64,000 nucleotides of DNA from Leptothermofonsia sichuanensis E412 (GTDB lineage: Bacteria > Cyanobacteriota > Cyanobacteriia > Leptolyngbyales > Leptolyngbyaceae): NCBI RefSeq assembly GCF_019891175.1, contig NZ_CP072600.1:744001-808000 (forward strand), read 5' to 3'. Below are positions 18,774 through 27,026 of this stretch, one piece after another (positions within the stretch are counted from its first letter, which is position 1; the number at the start of each line of letters is the position of its first letter). A program made the position numbers and the translations under genes. Below the pieces are notes generated by a model, which was given only the letters and a program-made list of their open reading frames with translations, did not search any database and was not told where the DNA came from.

Positions 18774-20420
18774 TTAAATCACACAACTCAAATCTCCCGC
18801 CCGCTGACTAAACCGGAGGTTTTCCCGATAGTCTACTGGACAGTCAATGACCGCTGGAACGTTTTGTTCGAGTGCGTCCTTTAAGATGGGAAGCAAATCC
18901 GGGCAAGACTCAACCCGATAGCCCTTTAAGCCCATGCTTTCTGCTAGTTTAACGAAGTCGGGGTTGCTAAACTTAACAAAAGTGGAGTGGCCAAACTGGT
19001 TCTGCTGTTTCCATTCGATCAAGCCATAGCCGCCATCATTGAAAATGAGCGTGACAAAAGGAGTACCGATCCGTAAAGCGGTTTCCAACTCCTGACAATT
19101 CATCATAAAGCCACCATCCCCGGTCACGGCAACGACTCGTTGTTCAGGATGCACCAGTTTGGCTGCGATCGCCCCTGGAATGGAAATCCCCATGGCAGCG
19201 AAGCCATTAGAAATGAGGCAGGTGTTGGGGCGTTCACAATGATAATGACGAGCCATCCACATTTTGTGAGCACCGACATCACAGATGACAATGTCCTCTG
19301 GTCCCATCACCTGCCGCAAATCGTAGATGATTTTTTGAGGCTTGACCGGGAAGGCATCGTCCTTAGAGTAAAAGGCATAGTCGTTACGAATGTCAGCCCG
19401 GAGTTCCAGGGCATAGGAATCGGGTTTGCTGGTGCGATCGGCACGGTAAAGGATCTCTTTAAGCGAATCAGAAATATCTCCTACCACCTCCACCAGTGGA
19501 ATATAGCTACTGTCAACCTCTGCGGGCGTCATCCCAATGTGAATAATGGGGATTGTTCCATTGGGGTTCCACTTTTTCGGAGAATACTCAATCAGGTCAT
19601 ACCCAATACAAATCACCAGATCCGCCCGATCAAACCCGCAGCTAATGTAATCGCGCTGTTGCAAGCCAACAGCCCACAGCGATAAGGGATGGGTGTATCG
19701 AATCACGCCCTTGCCCATAAAGGTATTGGCAACGGGAATATTCAGCCGGGTGGCAAATTCAGTCAGCATTTCACTGGCATTTGCCCGAATTGCACCATTC
19801 CCAACCAGAATTAAGGGATTATCCGCTTGAGAAATAATATCAGCGGCTTTCTCAATGCTCTGGAAAGAGGCAAAACTTTTTTCTTTATTGTCTTTGGCAA
19901 GGGGCTTACCAGGGGCAGGCATGGCTGCGATATTCTCTGGCAGGTCAATATGAACGGCTCCTGGTTTTTCTGTCTGGGCAATCTTAAAGGCTTTACGGAC
20001 AATTTCTGGCGTATTGGTCGGACGCACAATTTGAGCATTCCACTTGGTAACAGGTGCAAACATGGCAACCAGGTCAAGGTACTGATGAGATTCAATGTGC
20101 ATCCGGTCAGTACCAACCTGCCCGGTGATGGCAACCAGAGGTGCCCGGTCTAAATTGGCATCGGCAACGCCGGTCATCAAATTGGTTGCCCCTGGACCCA
20201 GGGTTGACAGACACACTCCAGCTTTGCCGGTCAGTCGTCCATAGACATCTGCCATGAAGGCTGCGCCCTGCTCATGGCGAGTTGTAATGAACTGGATTGA
20301 CGAATGACTTAAGGCTTCCAGGACGTGCAGGTTTTCCTCACCTGGTAGACCAAAGACATAGCGAACTCCTTCATTCTCCAAACAGCGAACGAGTAGTTCA
20401 GCCGTATTCATTTCACCCAT
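18774..20420 (-). CDS. 2-oxoglutarate decarboxylase (acetolactate synthase-like TPP enzyme)
   Basis: 548 aa from the ATG at 20420, preceded by AAGGGG at six bases; a TTG at 20468 would add 16 residues. Full ThDP enzyme: Pyr domain with catalytic Glu region (FGLPGEENLHVLEAL, RHEQGAAFMADVYGR), central domain, and PP domain with GDGGFMMNCQELETAL...NDGGYGLI binding ThDP-Mg. By sequence alone this would be called acetolactate synthase. The neighbouring succinate-semialdehyde dehydrogenase matches the cyanobacterial gene pair shown in Synechococcus PCC 7002 to be 2-oxoglutarate decarboxylase plus SSADH, so I call it that. It converts 2-oxoglutarate to succinic semialdehyde, bypassing 2-oxoglutarate dehydrogenase. 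Substrate preference is not proved here. Confidence 0.8.
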   Translation of the reverse strand: MGEMNTAELLVRCLENEGVRYVFGLPGEENLHVLEALSHSSIQFITTRHEQGAAFMADVYGRLTGKAGVCLSTLGPGATNLMTGVADANLDRAPLVAITGQVGTDRMHIESHQYLDLVAMFAPVTKWNAQIVRPTNTPEIVRKAFKIAQTEKPGAVHIDLPENIAAMPAPGKPLAKDNKEKSFASFQSIEKAADIISQADNPLILVGNGAIRANASEMLTEFATRLNIPVANTFMGKGVIRYTHPLSLWAVGLQQRDYISCGFDRADLVICIGYDLIEYSPKKWNPNGTIPIIHIGMTPAEVDSSYIPLVEVVGDISDSLKEILYRADRTSKPDSYALELRADIRNDYAFYSKDDAFPVKPQKIIYDLRQVMGPEDIVICDVGAHKMWMARHYHCERPNTCLISNGFAAMGISIPGAIAAKLVHPEQRVVAVTGDGGFMMNCQELETALRIGTPFVTLIFNDGGYGLIEWKQQNQFGHSTFVKFSNPDFVKLAESMGLKGYRVESCPDLLPILKDALEQNVPAVIDCPVDYRENLRFSQRAGDLSCVI

Positions 20421-20819
20421 AACTTTCCCCTTCACAACAATGGTTAAGTTTGCCCTCTCGGTTTGCAACCCATTACATCAATACAAGCCCAGTTTTTTGA
20501 TGGTTCCAGCAAAAAATCGCGGCTTAACTCTAATCTCTCTAACACTGAAATACCAGGTTCTTTCAAAGCCTTTACCACTCAAACCAGCTATGAACGAGTA
20601 ACTCTATGTTTGATGACCAGAAGTATTGCCTGGATTGATTTTTCCTATCAGCCCTGTAGAGAATAATGGCTGATGACTCAAAGCTTCCAGGCTGCTTTAC
20701 TTCCAGCGATTCCGTTAGTTATCCCATCCACAGGCAATAAATTAACCGTATCGTATGTTACATAGTAATTTCAATGCCTTTGTTAAGCATCACTGACAAT
20801 TGCTGCCCAAATGGGTTTC
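20421..20819. other. Intergenic spacer upstream of 2-oxoglutarate decarboxylase
   Basis: About 400 bp between two same-strand genes. Long enough for the decarboxylase to have its own promoter instead of simple read-through. No RNA gene, palindrome or ORF of note. Confidence 0.4.
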
Positions 20820-22184
20820 TTACTTCATCCAAACTGTTTTGATATTGACAAATTCGTGGATGCCCTGAATTCCGAGTTCTCGCCCAAAACCTGAGCGTTT
20901 GATGCCCCCAAAGGGTAACCGTGGGTCTGATTTAACCAGCCCATTGATAAAGACAGCCCCCGCTTCCAGGTCATTGATAAATCGCTCCTGCTCGACGGGA
21001 TTATGGGTCCAGGCACTCGCTCCCAAGCCAAAGGGGACGCTGTTGGCAATCTGAATCGCCGTGTCGATATTGGCAACCTGGAATAGCATGGCCACTGGAC
21101 CAAAAAATTCTTCCCGGGCGATCGCGCTCTCCACTGGAATTTCAGCCAGAATCGTAGGCGGGTAAAAATTACCCTGCTGGCTTGCAGGTTGTCCCCCAAT
21201 TAACACCCGGGCACCCTGCTCTACCGCTCTTTTCACCTGGTCTTCCAGATCCTTAAGGATGCCAGGAGTTGCCAGTGGACCAATATCCGTCTCAGGCAAC
21301 ATGGGATCACCCACCTTCAACGCCTGATAGTTCTCAACCAGGCGATGTTCAAATTCGCTCGCAATGTCCGTATGCACAATAAACCGCTTTGCGGCAATAC
21401 AGGACTGTCCATTATTCAGCATCCGGGCGGTCACGGCTGTGGCGATCGCGGCATCCAGATCGGCACTGGGCATCACAATAAACGGGTCACTGCCCCCCAA
21501 CTCCAGGACAACTTTCTTGATCTGCTTTCCTGCCGCTGCTGCGAGACTGGCTCCGGCTGGTTCACTGCCGGTCAGCGTGGCCGCTTTGATGCGATCGTCT
21601 GCCATTAAAGGGGCGACTTTGTCTGCTCCGATGAGAAGGGTTTGAAATACACCCGGAGGAAAACCTGCCTGAAGGAAAATATCCTCAATGGCCAGGGCAC
21701 ACTGGGGCACATTGGAAGCGTGCTTGAGTAAGCCCCCATTGCCTGCCATCAGTGCTGGTGCAGCAAACCGAAACACCTGCCAGAAGGGAAAGTTCCAGGG
21801 CATCACTGCCAGCACAACCCCCAGGGGTTGATAGCGAACAAAGCTACGACTGGCATCTGTTTGAGATGGGACATCCGCCAGAAACCGGGACGCATTTTCA
21901 GCATAAAAGCGGCAAACCCAGGCGCACTTTTCAACTTCGGCGATCGCTGATTTCAGGGTCTTCCCCATTTCCAGGGTCATCAGCTTACCAAACGCTTCCT
22001 TTCCTTCCTCCAGAACTTTGGCGGCTTCATTCATCCAGCGCGATCGCTGCTCAAACGAAGTCTTGCGATACTGCTCAAACGCTTCCTGTCCTTTCTGTAA
22101 CCGAATTTCAATTTCGGCATCGGTCAACGACTCAAAAGTCTTAATAACCTCGCTGGTTGCCGGGTTCACTGTAGCGATTCCCAT
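20820..22184 (-). CDS. gabD: Succinate-semialdehyde dehydrogenase
   Basis: 454 aa, ALDH superfamily. Catalytic Cys in NNGQSCIAAKRF, general-base Glu in VVLELGGSDPF, NAD(P)-binding VMPWNFPFWQVFRFAAPALMAG. Short N-terminus and the sequence IKRSGFGRELG are typical of GabD/Sad-type enzymes. It oxidises succinic semialdehyde to succinate, the second step of the cyanobacterial TCA bypass after the decarboxylase encoded 400 bp downstream on the same strand. Divergent from a MarR regulator whose gene starts 177 bp away. A missing-domain or pseudogene explanation is not needed; all motifs are intact. Confidence 0.9.
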   Translation of the reverse strand: MGIATVNPATSEVIKTFESLTDAEIEIRLQKGQEAFEQYRKTSFEQRSRWMNEAAKVLEEGKEAFGKLMTLEMGKTLKSAIAEVEKCAWVCRFYAENASRFLADVPSQTDASRSFVRYQPLGVVLAVMPWNFPFWQVFRFAAPALMAGNGGLLKHASNVPQCALAIEDIFLQAGFPPGVFQTLLIGADKVAPLMADDRIKAATLTGSEPAGASLAAAAGKQIKKVVLELGGSDPFIVMPSADLDAAIATAVTARMLNNGQSCIAAKRFIVHTDIASEFEHRLVENYQALKVGDPMLPETDIGPLATPGILKDLEDQVKRAVEQGARVLIGGQPASQQGNFYPPTILAEIPVESAIAREEFFGPVAMLFQVANIDTAIQIANSVPFGLGASAWTHNPVEQERFINDLEAGAVFINGLVKSDPRLPFGGIKRSGFGRELGIQGIHEFVNIKTVWMK

Positions 22185-22316
22185 AACCGTCCTCCAGTCA
22201 AGCTAAGACCTCCATTGTAGACACAGAGAATATTGAACGCGCTCCAGCTACAGTATTTTGTAACCGATCTGTTCTTCTCCCTCTTCTCTCCTCTAAACAG
22301 TTCGCACTAGTACTAT

Positions 22317-22334
22317 TTCCCACTATCATGGGAA
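22317..22334. promoter_or_regulatory. Candidate operator between gabD and MarR gene
   Basis: Inverted repeat TTCCCA-CTATCA-TGGGAA, 18 bp, in the divergent promoter region just upstream of the MarR gene. MarR proteins bind such short palindromes, commonly in their own promoter. Only position and symmetry support this. Confidence 0.35.
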
Positions 22335-22361
22335 TAGGACGGCTCTCTACAGGAAGGTTTG

Positions 22362-22832
22362 ATGCAGACAGATGTTGGTTCAAAGAAGCCACTGACCGCT
22401 GCCCAGCAGGCGGCAAAGGAGCCATTTCTCCCTCTGATGCGGGAGCTTGCCAGGGCATATCAGGCATTCTGTTCCTACGATGAAGAAAATATTCGTCATC
22501 TGGGGCTGACAGGTCCTCAATTTGATGTGATTGCCACACTGGGCAACACATCTGGCATGATGATGGGACAGCTTGCAGAGAAAACTTTAGTTACGAAAGG
22601 AACCCTGACGGGAATTGTTGATCGCCTGGAGCAGAAAGGTCTGGTGCGGCGAGAGGTGCCCCCGAACAATCGTCGCTGCTTTAAGATTGTGCTGACACCT
22701 GAAGGTGAGAAGCTGTTTGAGGAAGTATTTCCTGCTCACATCAATCGCCTGAAAGAACGGTTCAGTCAGTTGAGTGAAACAGAAATCCAACAAATTACAG
22801 CCGCTCTGAGACGTATACGAGAGATTTTTTAG
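22362..22832 (+). CDS. MarR-family transcriptional regulator
   Basis: 156 aa from the ATG at 22362, with AGGAAGG five bases upstream; TTG at 22359 is less likely. Winged-helix core with recognition helix around LAEKTLVTKGTLTGIVDRLEQKGLV and the wing RREVPPNNRRCFKIVLTPEG, flanked by dimerisation helices. Divergent from the SSADH gene, so control of the 2-oxoglutarate decarboxylase/SSADH pair is a reasonable guess. Effector unknown. Convergent with nadA, 22 nt apart. Confidence 0.88.
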   Translation: MQTDVGSKKPLTAAQQAAKEPFLPLMRELARAYQAFCSYDEENIRHLGLTGPQFDVIATLGNTSGMMMGQLAEKTLVTKGTLTGIVDRLEQKGLVRREVPPNNRRCFKIVLTPEGEKLFEEVFPAHINRLKERFSQLSETEIQQITAALRRIREIF

Positions 22833-22854
22833 CCGCCAGTCTCTGGTATACAGA

Positions 22855-23850
22855 TTATTGACTCATCTCCAGCATTCGCTGAATCGGCTTTAACGCCGCC
22901 AGACGCGTTGCTTCCGGTAGGGTAATTGCTGGCGTACGATTTTTCATACACCAGTAGAGTTTTTCCAGGGTGTTTAGCCGCATATAGGGACATTCATTAC
23001 AGGCACAGTTGTTGATAGGAGGAGCCGGAATAAATTTTTTATCCGGAGCCGCTTTTTGCATCTGGTGAATAATACCCGGCTCGGTTGCCACAATGAAGGA
23101 CTGACTGGAACTTTGTTGAATGTACTTGAGCAGAGCCGTAGTAGAACCAATGTAGCTGGCGTGGCGTAAAACAGCGGGTTCACACTCCGGGTGAGCGATC
23201 GCTTCTGCCTCCGGGTGCTGGATCTTCAACTGCACCATTTTCTTTTCTGAAAACGTTTCATGCACGATGCAACTTCCCTGCCATAACACCATCTCCCGTC
23301 CGGTCTGCTGCATAACGTACCTGCCCAGATTGCGATCAGGGGCAAAGATAATCGGCTGGTCAGGGGCAACCTGCTGCACAATTTTCACGGCATTGGCGCT
23401 GGTGCAGATAATGTCACTCATCGCTTTGATGTCCGCCGTGCAATTTATGTAAGAAATTACCAAATGTCCGGGATGGTCTGCTCTGAATTGAGCAAATGCG
23501 TCCGGTGGACAACTATCTGCCAGAGAACATCCGGCTGCCAGGTCGGGTAACAATACCAGCTTGTTGGGATTCAAAATTTTGGCGGTTTCTGCCATGAAAT
23601 GGACCCCCGCAAACACAATGACATCTGCACTGGTTTGAGCGGCCTGCTGCGATAGTCCCAGTGAATCCCCAATGTAGTCAGCGATATCCTGAATATCGGG
23701 TTCCTGGTAGTAATGAGCCAGGATGACCGCGTTGAGTTCTCGTTTTAGGTCAGCGATCGCCCTAAACAGGTCACGGGGTAATTGAGTCTGAGCGGCAAGA
23801 GGGGTAGTTACAAACACAGCATCAACCACAATCTTGAGATCTTCATCCAT
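22855..23850 (-). CDS. nadA: Quinolinate synthase A
   Basis: 331 aa. Condenses iminoaspartate with dihydroxyacetone phosphate to quinolinate in de novo NAD synthesis. The three Fe-S cluster cysteines are in the expected places: in [11 protein letters not shown], in ICTSANAV and in [14 protein letters not shown]. Substrate motifs [22 protein letters not shown] and HPECEPAV are intact. Start ATG at 23850 gives a normal length. No nadB or nadC nearby. Confidence 0.95.
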   Translation of the reverse strand: MDEDLKIVVDAVFVTTPLAAQTQLPRDLFRAIADLKRELNAVILAHYYQEPDIQDIADYIGDSLGLSQQAAQTSADVIVFAGVHFMAETAKILNPNKLVLLPDLAAGCSLADSCPPDAFAQFRADHPGHLVISYINCTADIKAMSDIICTSANAVKIVQQVAPDQPIIFAPDRNLGRYVMQQTGREMVLWQGSCIVHETFSEKKMVQLKIQHPEAEAIAHPECEPAVLRHASYIGSTTALLKYIQQSSSQSFIVATEPGIIHQMQKAAPDKKFIPAPPINNCACNECPYMRLNTLEKLYWCMKNRTPAITLPEATRLAALKPIQRMLEMSQ

Positions 23851-23940
23851 TAATTATAGTGTAGATCACCAAAATAGGGTGCAATGTTCATTTTGAATTT
23901 ACTAAAAACTGTGATGAGCATGGCCATATTCGAATAGCCC

Positions 23941-24015
23941 TGACATCAGGGGTTAAAGATCTCCAACTTTTCGAAGAAGTTGGAGATCTGAGTGATGGTA
24001 TCTGGCTTAATTCAG
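23941..24015 (+). repeat. Dispersed repeat family C, copy 1
   Basis: About 75 bp running from TGACATCAGGGGTTAAAG to GGCTTAATTCAG with a hairpin AGATCTCCAACTT/AAGTTGGAGATCT in the middle. A second, inverted copy is at 38909-38982. Lies between nadA and the HD-GYP gene, both minus strand. Confidence 0.75.
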
Positions 24016-24049
24016 CGCCATTCGGCTATACTCGGCTGTCTGCGTTTTC

Positions 24050-25675
24050 TCAGGATTCATAGATGTGTCCCAGCACTGAAAAGACCTGGCGATGTTCAAA
24101 CAGGTCAACCAGGTGCTGATTCAACTTATTCTGGGCGGCTTCCTGACGCAGAATTTTAATCGCAGTAACAACGGGCAATCCCTGTTTATATGGGCGATCG
24201 CCGGCTGTAAGCGCATCATAGATATCCGCGATCGCCATAATTTGCGACTGAATCGAAATTTCTGGTTCCTTCAGACCCAGGGGATAGCCCGTGCCATCAA
24301 GCTTTTCATGGTGTGCATAGGCAATTGTGGGAACATCTTTCAATTGTTTTGTCCAGGGAATGCGTTGAAGAAATTGATAGGTATGAGTAACGTGAGCCTG
24401 GATAGATTCCCGTTCCGCCTGAGTCAGGTTGCCCCTGGGCACAATCAGTTGCATCAGTTCTTCTTCTGTCAGGAGTGGTTTTAACTGTCCATCGACATCC
24501 AGGTAGGTGTATTCAGTCAATTCTTTGAGTTGTTCCAGCGGCTCCTCGAACAAGATCTGAGGCTCATTGGTTTCCAGCAACACGTCCCAATAGTGATTCA
24601 GTTGGGCAATGGCAGCTTCCAGTCTAGCATCTAAGGTTGTCAGGTAATGACAGTGAGGGCAGTCCGCTTCCTGTTCATGGTCTGGGCGATGGCCGGGATG
24701 CTCAATCAGATGCCGGTATTTCGCTTGAGCGCACTCCATCTCGAGGGTTCGTTGGACCAGGGCAAACCGATTGCGCAGAACCTCAAGCTGCATCGGATAC
24801 AGCTTCTTTTGTTTACCTAAGATGGCTTCCGGGACGCCCACCTTGCCAAAATCATGGAGCAACGCAGCATACCGGATTTCCTGAATCTGGCGGTCGTTGA
24901 AATAAATGAATCGCAATGGACCCTTAGAGACTGCACTGGCTTCTTCACTGAGACGCACTGTCAGGTCAGCAACTCGCTCAGAATGACCAGAGGTGCAGGG
25001 ATCGCGTGCTTCGATAATTTGTACGGAGGCTTTGACAAACCCTTCAAACAGGTTTTCGATACTCTCCTGTAACTGGTTGCGCTCGATGGAAATAGCGGCC
25101 TGGCTTGCCAGCGATCGCAAAACTCGCTCTTCCCAAACGGAATAGGGCTGGGTAGTCTCCAGTACATTTTCTACTGTAACCGTGATATCTGGGCGAGTTT
25201 TGCGATTGATCAGTTGCAAGACACCAATCGTCTCCTGTTCCTGATTCTGCATGGGCAAAACCAGTACTGAGCGAGTCCGGTAATGGATACTGCGATCAAA
25301 ACTTCGATCAAGTTGATAGGGCACTCCTTCTGGCAGATCATAGGCATCTACAATATTCAAGCTTTTTCCAGTTAAAGCCACATACCCTGCCAGACTTTTA
25401 TGGGTCATTGGCATCGCAAATTCACGGAAGGAAGTGGCTGGTTTAGAGTCGTTTTGCGCCACCTTAAACCACAGAACTGGAACCTCGTTGCTGCGATCGA
25501 TCAAATAAACACTGCCAGCATCACTGAAGGTAATTTCCCGGCTTTTGGTTAAAATGAGCGCCAGTAACTCACCTAGATCATGGGTACTGGAAAGCGCTGT
25601 ACCAATTGCCAGTAGCTGCTCAATTAATTCAGCCCGTTCGCTTGATTCCTGAGAAAAGTCCCGGTCATCCATCAT
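24050..25675 (-). CDS. GAF/HD-GYP signalling protein with large insertion
   Basis: 541 aa. A GAF domain (about 20-200) is followed by an HD-GYP-type domain: SGHSERVADLTVRLS (229), the metal pair in LLHDFGKVGVP (274-275) and HHEKLDGTGYP (455-465), then ADIYDALTAGDRPYK. HD-GYP enzymes hydrolyse cyclic di-GMP. The distance from HD to HHE is about 180 residues rather than the ~65 I expect, because of an inserted segment (about 300-415) with HPGHRPDHEQEADCPHCHYL, which could bind metal. No receiver is fused. The gene follows the structured leader at 25.9-26.2 kb on the same strand, so may be controlled by it. Confidence 0.85.
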   Translation of the reverse strand: MMDDRDFSQESSERAELIEQLLAIGTALSSTHDLGELLALILTKSREITFSDAGSVYLIDRSNEVPVLWFKVAQNDSKPATSFREFAMPMTHKSLAGYVALTGKSLNIVDAYDLPEGVPYQLDRSFDRSIHYRTRSVLVLPMQNQEQETIGVLQLINRKTRPDITVTVENVLETTQPYSVWEERVLRSLASQAAISIERNQLQESIENLFEGFVKASVQIIEARDPCTSGHSERVADLTVRLSEEASAVSKGPLRFIYFNDRQIQEIRYAALLHDFGKVGVPEAILGKQKKLYPMQLEVLRNRFALVQRTLEMECAQAKYRHLIEHPGHRPDHEQEADCPHCHYLTTLDARLEAAIAQLNHYWDVLLETNEPQILFEEPLEQLKELTEYTYLDVDGQLKPLLTEEELMQLIVPRGNLTQAERESIQAHVTHTYQFLQRIPWTKQLKDVPTIAYAHHEKLDGTGYPLGLKEPEISIQSQIMAIADIYDALTAGDRPYKQGLPVVTAIKILRQEAAQNKLNQHLVDLFEHRQVFSVLGHIYES

Positions 25676-25879
25676 GACTAAACCTCAGAACGGCGCATAA
25701 CAGCTATCCCGGAATTCACTCAGCCGTTTTCCCTTTAAGTCCGCTTACTACTCTAACCCACCTGCTACTGAAATAGTTGAACAAAAGTTTGTAGAAATTT
25801 ATACATAAACCTTCAGCCAATTGACGACCAAAAATATCCTGAATCAAGATATAGTTTTTCTGTATCAAGAGATATATTG

Positions 25880-25925
25880 AAGTATGAGGTACCTCACTAT
25901 GCCTCACGCCCTTGAAAAGGGCTTG
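25880..25925. repeat. Dispersed repeat family A, partial copy 2
   Basis: Truncated copy: TTGAAGTATGAGGTACCTCAC followed by GCCTCACGCCCTTGAAAAGGGCTTG. Only the half-palindrome near the right end is left. Located between the leader terminator and the HD-GYP gene. Confidence 0.55.
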
Positions 25926-25938
25926 CTTCAATCATATC

Positions 25939-26005
25939 TACTCAAATAAAACTATCCGCTCCTGCCAGGAAGCCTCAGAGAATTAAGGCACCTCGACAGG
26001 AGCGG
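25939..26005 (-). terminator. Terminator-like hairpin ending the leader
   Basis: Nine-pair stem CCGCTCCTG (25956-25964) / CAGGAGCGG (25997-26005) with an inner GCCT/AGGC stem, followed on the minus strand by a TTTTATTT tract. The outer stem shares a base with the adjacent GTCTAG/CTAGAC hairpin, so the two could be mutually exclusive. Confidence 0.55.
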
Positions 26006-26097
26006 TCTAGGGGGTCTTCAAACTAAAACTAGACTGCCGGAAGGAACTTCGAACCAGCCCTTACCTGAAAGCAACCCAGATGGGCTACGGCTGATTG

Positions 26098-26169
26098 TTA
26101 GAGAACAGCCCCGGCACACAGCCAGCTAATTTCAGTTTGATGACCCAGGCGTTTACTACTATCTTGCAT
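26098..26169 (-). CDS. Short ORF (23 aa) with a perfect Shine-Dalgarno, possible leader peptide
   Basis: Begins ATG CAA GAT and ends WLCAGAVL-stop; the N-terminal part is MQDSSKRLGHQTEIS. No TM, signal or metal motif. AAGGAGGTGAT (26175-26185) is eight bases before the ATG and is a full-length match to the 16S anti-Shine-Dalgarno, which is exceptional in this window. The stop codon sits in a hairpin loop and a terminator-like stem follows. I read it as a leader peptide or a very small protein; function unknown. Confidence 0.5.
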   Translation of the reverse strand: MQDSSKRLGHQTEISWLCAGAVL

Positions 26170-26388
26170 GGGCATCACCTCCTTGTTGCCTGAACGGTCG
26201 TAATCTCAAGAGGTTAAATGGGTGATTTCAATCAACCTTTGTCTAAGATAGCATATTCGTCCTATTTTGGTGAAGATCAGCACACTCTGATCCGAAAAGG
26301 ACCTTGCATCCGTGAAAACCGCTGTAGCCAATCGTCAAAAATCTTTGTTAGGATGCACTGAGCTTTTCAGGAAAAGGATTTCAGCTCA

Positions 26389-26793
26389 ATGGATCGTCGC
26401 ACGTTTGTCACATGGGTTGGCATGGGTTGGCTTGCCAGTTGCTTACCTGTGGCGCTTGCTGCCTGCTCCAGTACCACCGAGGATGGATTTCACATTGTTG
26501 GTTCGGCAGCGGATCTCGATCAGAAAGGACAACTGACCTATCGGAGATTTGGGGCTGAAACGGTTGTCGTTGTACGGGATCCAAACCAATCGGAGACTCT
26601 CTTTGCAGTTACTCCAAAGTGTACCCACCAGGGTTGTGACCTCCAGTGGCAGAGCGATCAAAAAGCCTTCGTTTGCCCCTGTCACGGAGCACGCTTCAAT
26701 GCGGATGGTAAAGTGGCAAAGGGTCCGGCAGGAGAGGCCCTAAAGACTCACCCGGTTAGAATCCAGGATGATTCTGTTCAGGTCAAAGTTTAA
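26389..26793 (+). CDS. Rieske [2Fe-2S] protein with Tat-type lipoprotein signal
   Basis: 134 aa. N-terminal DRRTFVTWV is a twin-arginine signal and LPVALAAC a lipobox with Cys26, so an exported, lipid-anchored protein is predicted. The rest is a minimal Rieske domain: CTHQGC and CPCHG supply two Cys and two His ligands to the cluster. It lacks the b6f Rieske (PetC) transmembrane helix and length (~180 aa), so is not the main cytochrome b6f subunit; an accessory electron-transfer role is likely. Overlapping frame at 26312-26536 is a shadow. Monocistronic, convergent with psbD. Confidence 0.85.
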   Translation: MDRRTFVTWVGMGWLASCLPVALAACSSTTEDGFHIVGSAADLDQKGQLTYRRFGAETVVVVRDPNQSETLFAVTPKCTHQGCDLQWQSDQKAFVCPCHGARFNADGKVAKGPAGEALKTHPVRIQDDSVQVKV

Positions 26794-26842
26794 GTCGGGT
26801 TCCAGCAGGAAAATTTTGATGGGTCGCAAACCTTCAAAAATT

Positions 26843-26936
26843 TATAGCGTTTTTCAATTGAGTAAAGTACGGGAGTGTGAAGTACAGTGGGGTGCTCCGC
26901 ACCCCACTGTACTTCACATCCTTGAAAAGAGCTATA
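26843..26936. repeat. Dispersed repeat family A, copy 3 (best palindrome)
   Basis: Runs from TATAGCG to GCTATA. The core is a 19-bp perfect inverted repeat, GTGAAGTACAGTGGGGTGC (26877-26895) with a TCC loop and its complement at 26899-26917. Lies between convergent Rieske and psbD genes. Confidence 0.8.
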
Positions 26937-26953
26937 ACTCTGGTCAATTTGAA

Positions 26954-26985
26954 GAAAAAAGCCCCCGTCAGTAAACGGGGGCTTG
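26954..26985 (-). terminator. Rho-independent terminator of psbD
   Basis: GCCCCCGT/ACGGGGGC stem with a short loop, followed on the minus strand by TTTTTT. It lies 42 nt after the psbD stop, so psbD is transcribed without psbC. Confidence 0.85.
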
Positions 26986-27026
26986 CCTTAGAAGGCGTAA
27001 ATACCCTGTCTGTAAACTACTCTTTC

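Larger units (their letters stand above)
25939..26220 (-). ncRNA. Candidate structured leader or small RNA with embedded short ORF
   Basis: Minus-strand segment with successive predicted hairpins after a 23-codon ORF: GGCTG/CAGCC around the ORF stop (26089-26110), GTCTAG/CTAGAC (26005-26034) and a nine-pair stem CCGCTCCTG/CAGGAGCGG (25956-26005) followed by ATAGTTTTATTT, which looks like a Rho-independent terminator. A TATGCT/TATCTT-type -10 lies upstream near 26250-26257. It ends 264 nt before the HD-GYP gene on the same strand, so attenuation is possible. No known family is recognised; it lacks tRNA or tmRNA structure. Confidence 0.5.

Noticed and set aside
18774-20420. Acetolactate synthase for branched-chain amino acids
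   Set aside because: Sequence alone allows it, but there is no ilvN-type small subunit and the SSADH neighbour matches the known 2-oxoglutarate decarboxylase pair.
26041-26062. tRNA/tmRNA-like T-loop (GGTTCGAA) in the leader RNA
   Set aside because: The flanking bases do not pair as a T arm and no acceptor stem or tag frame of tmRNA is present.
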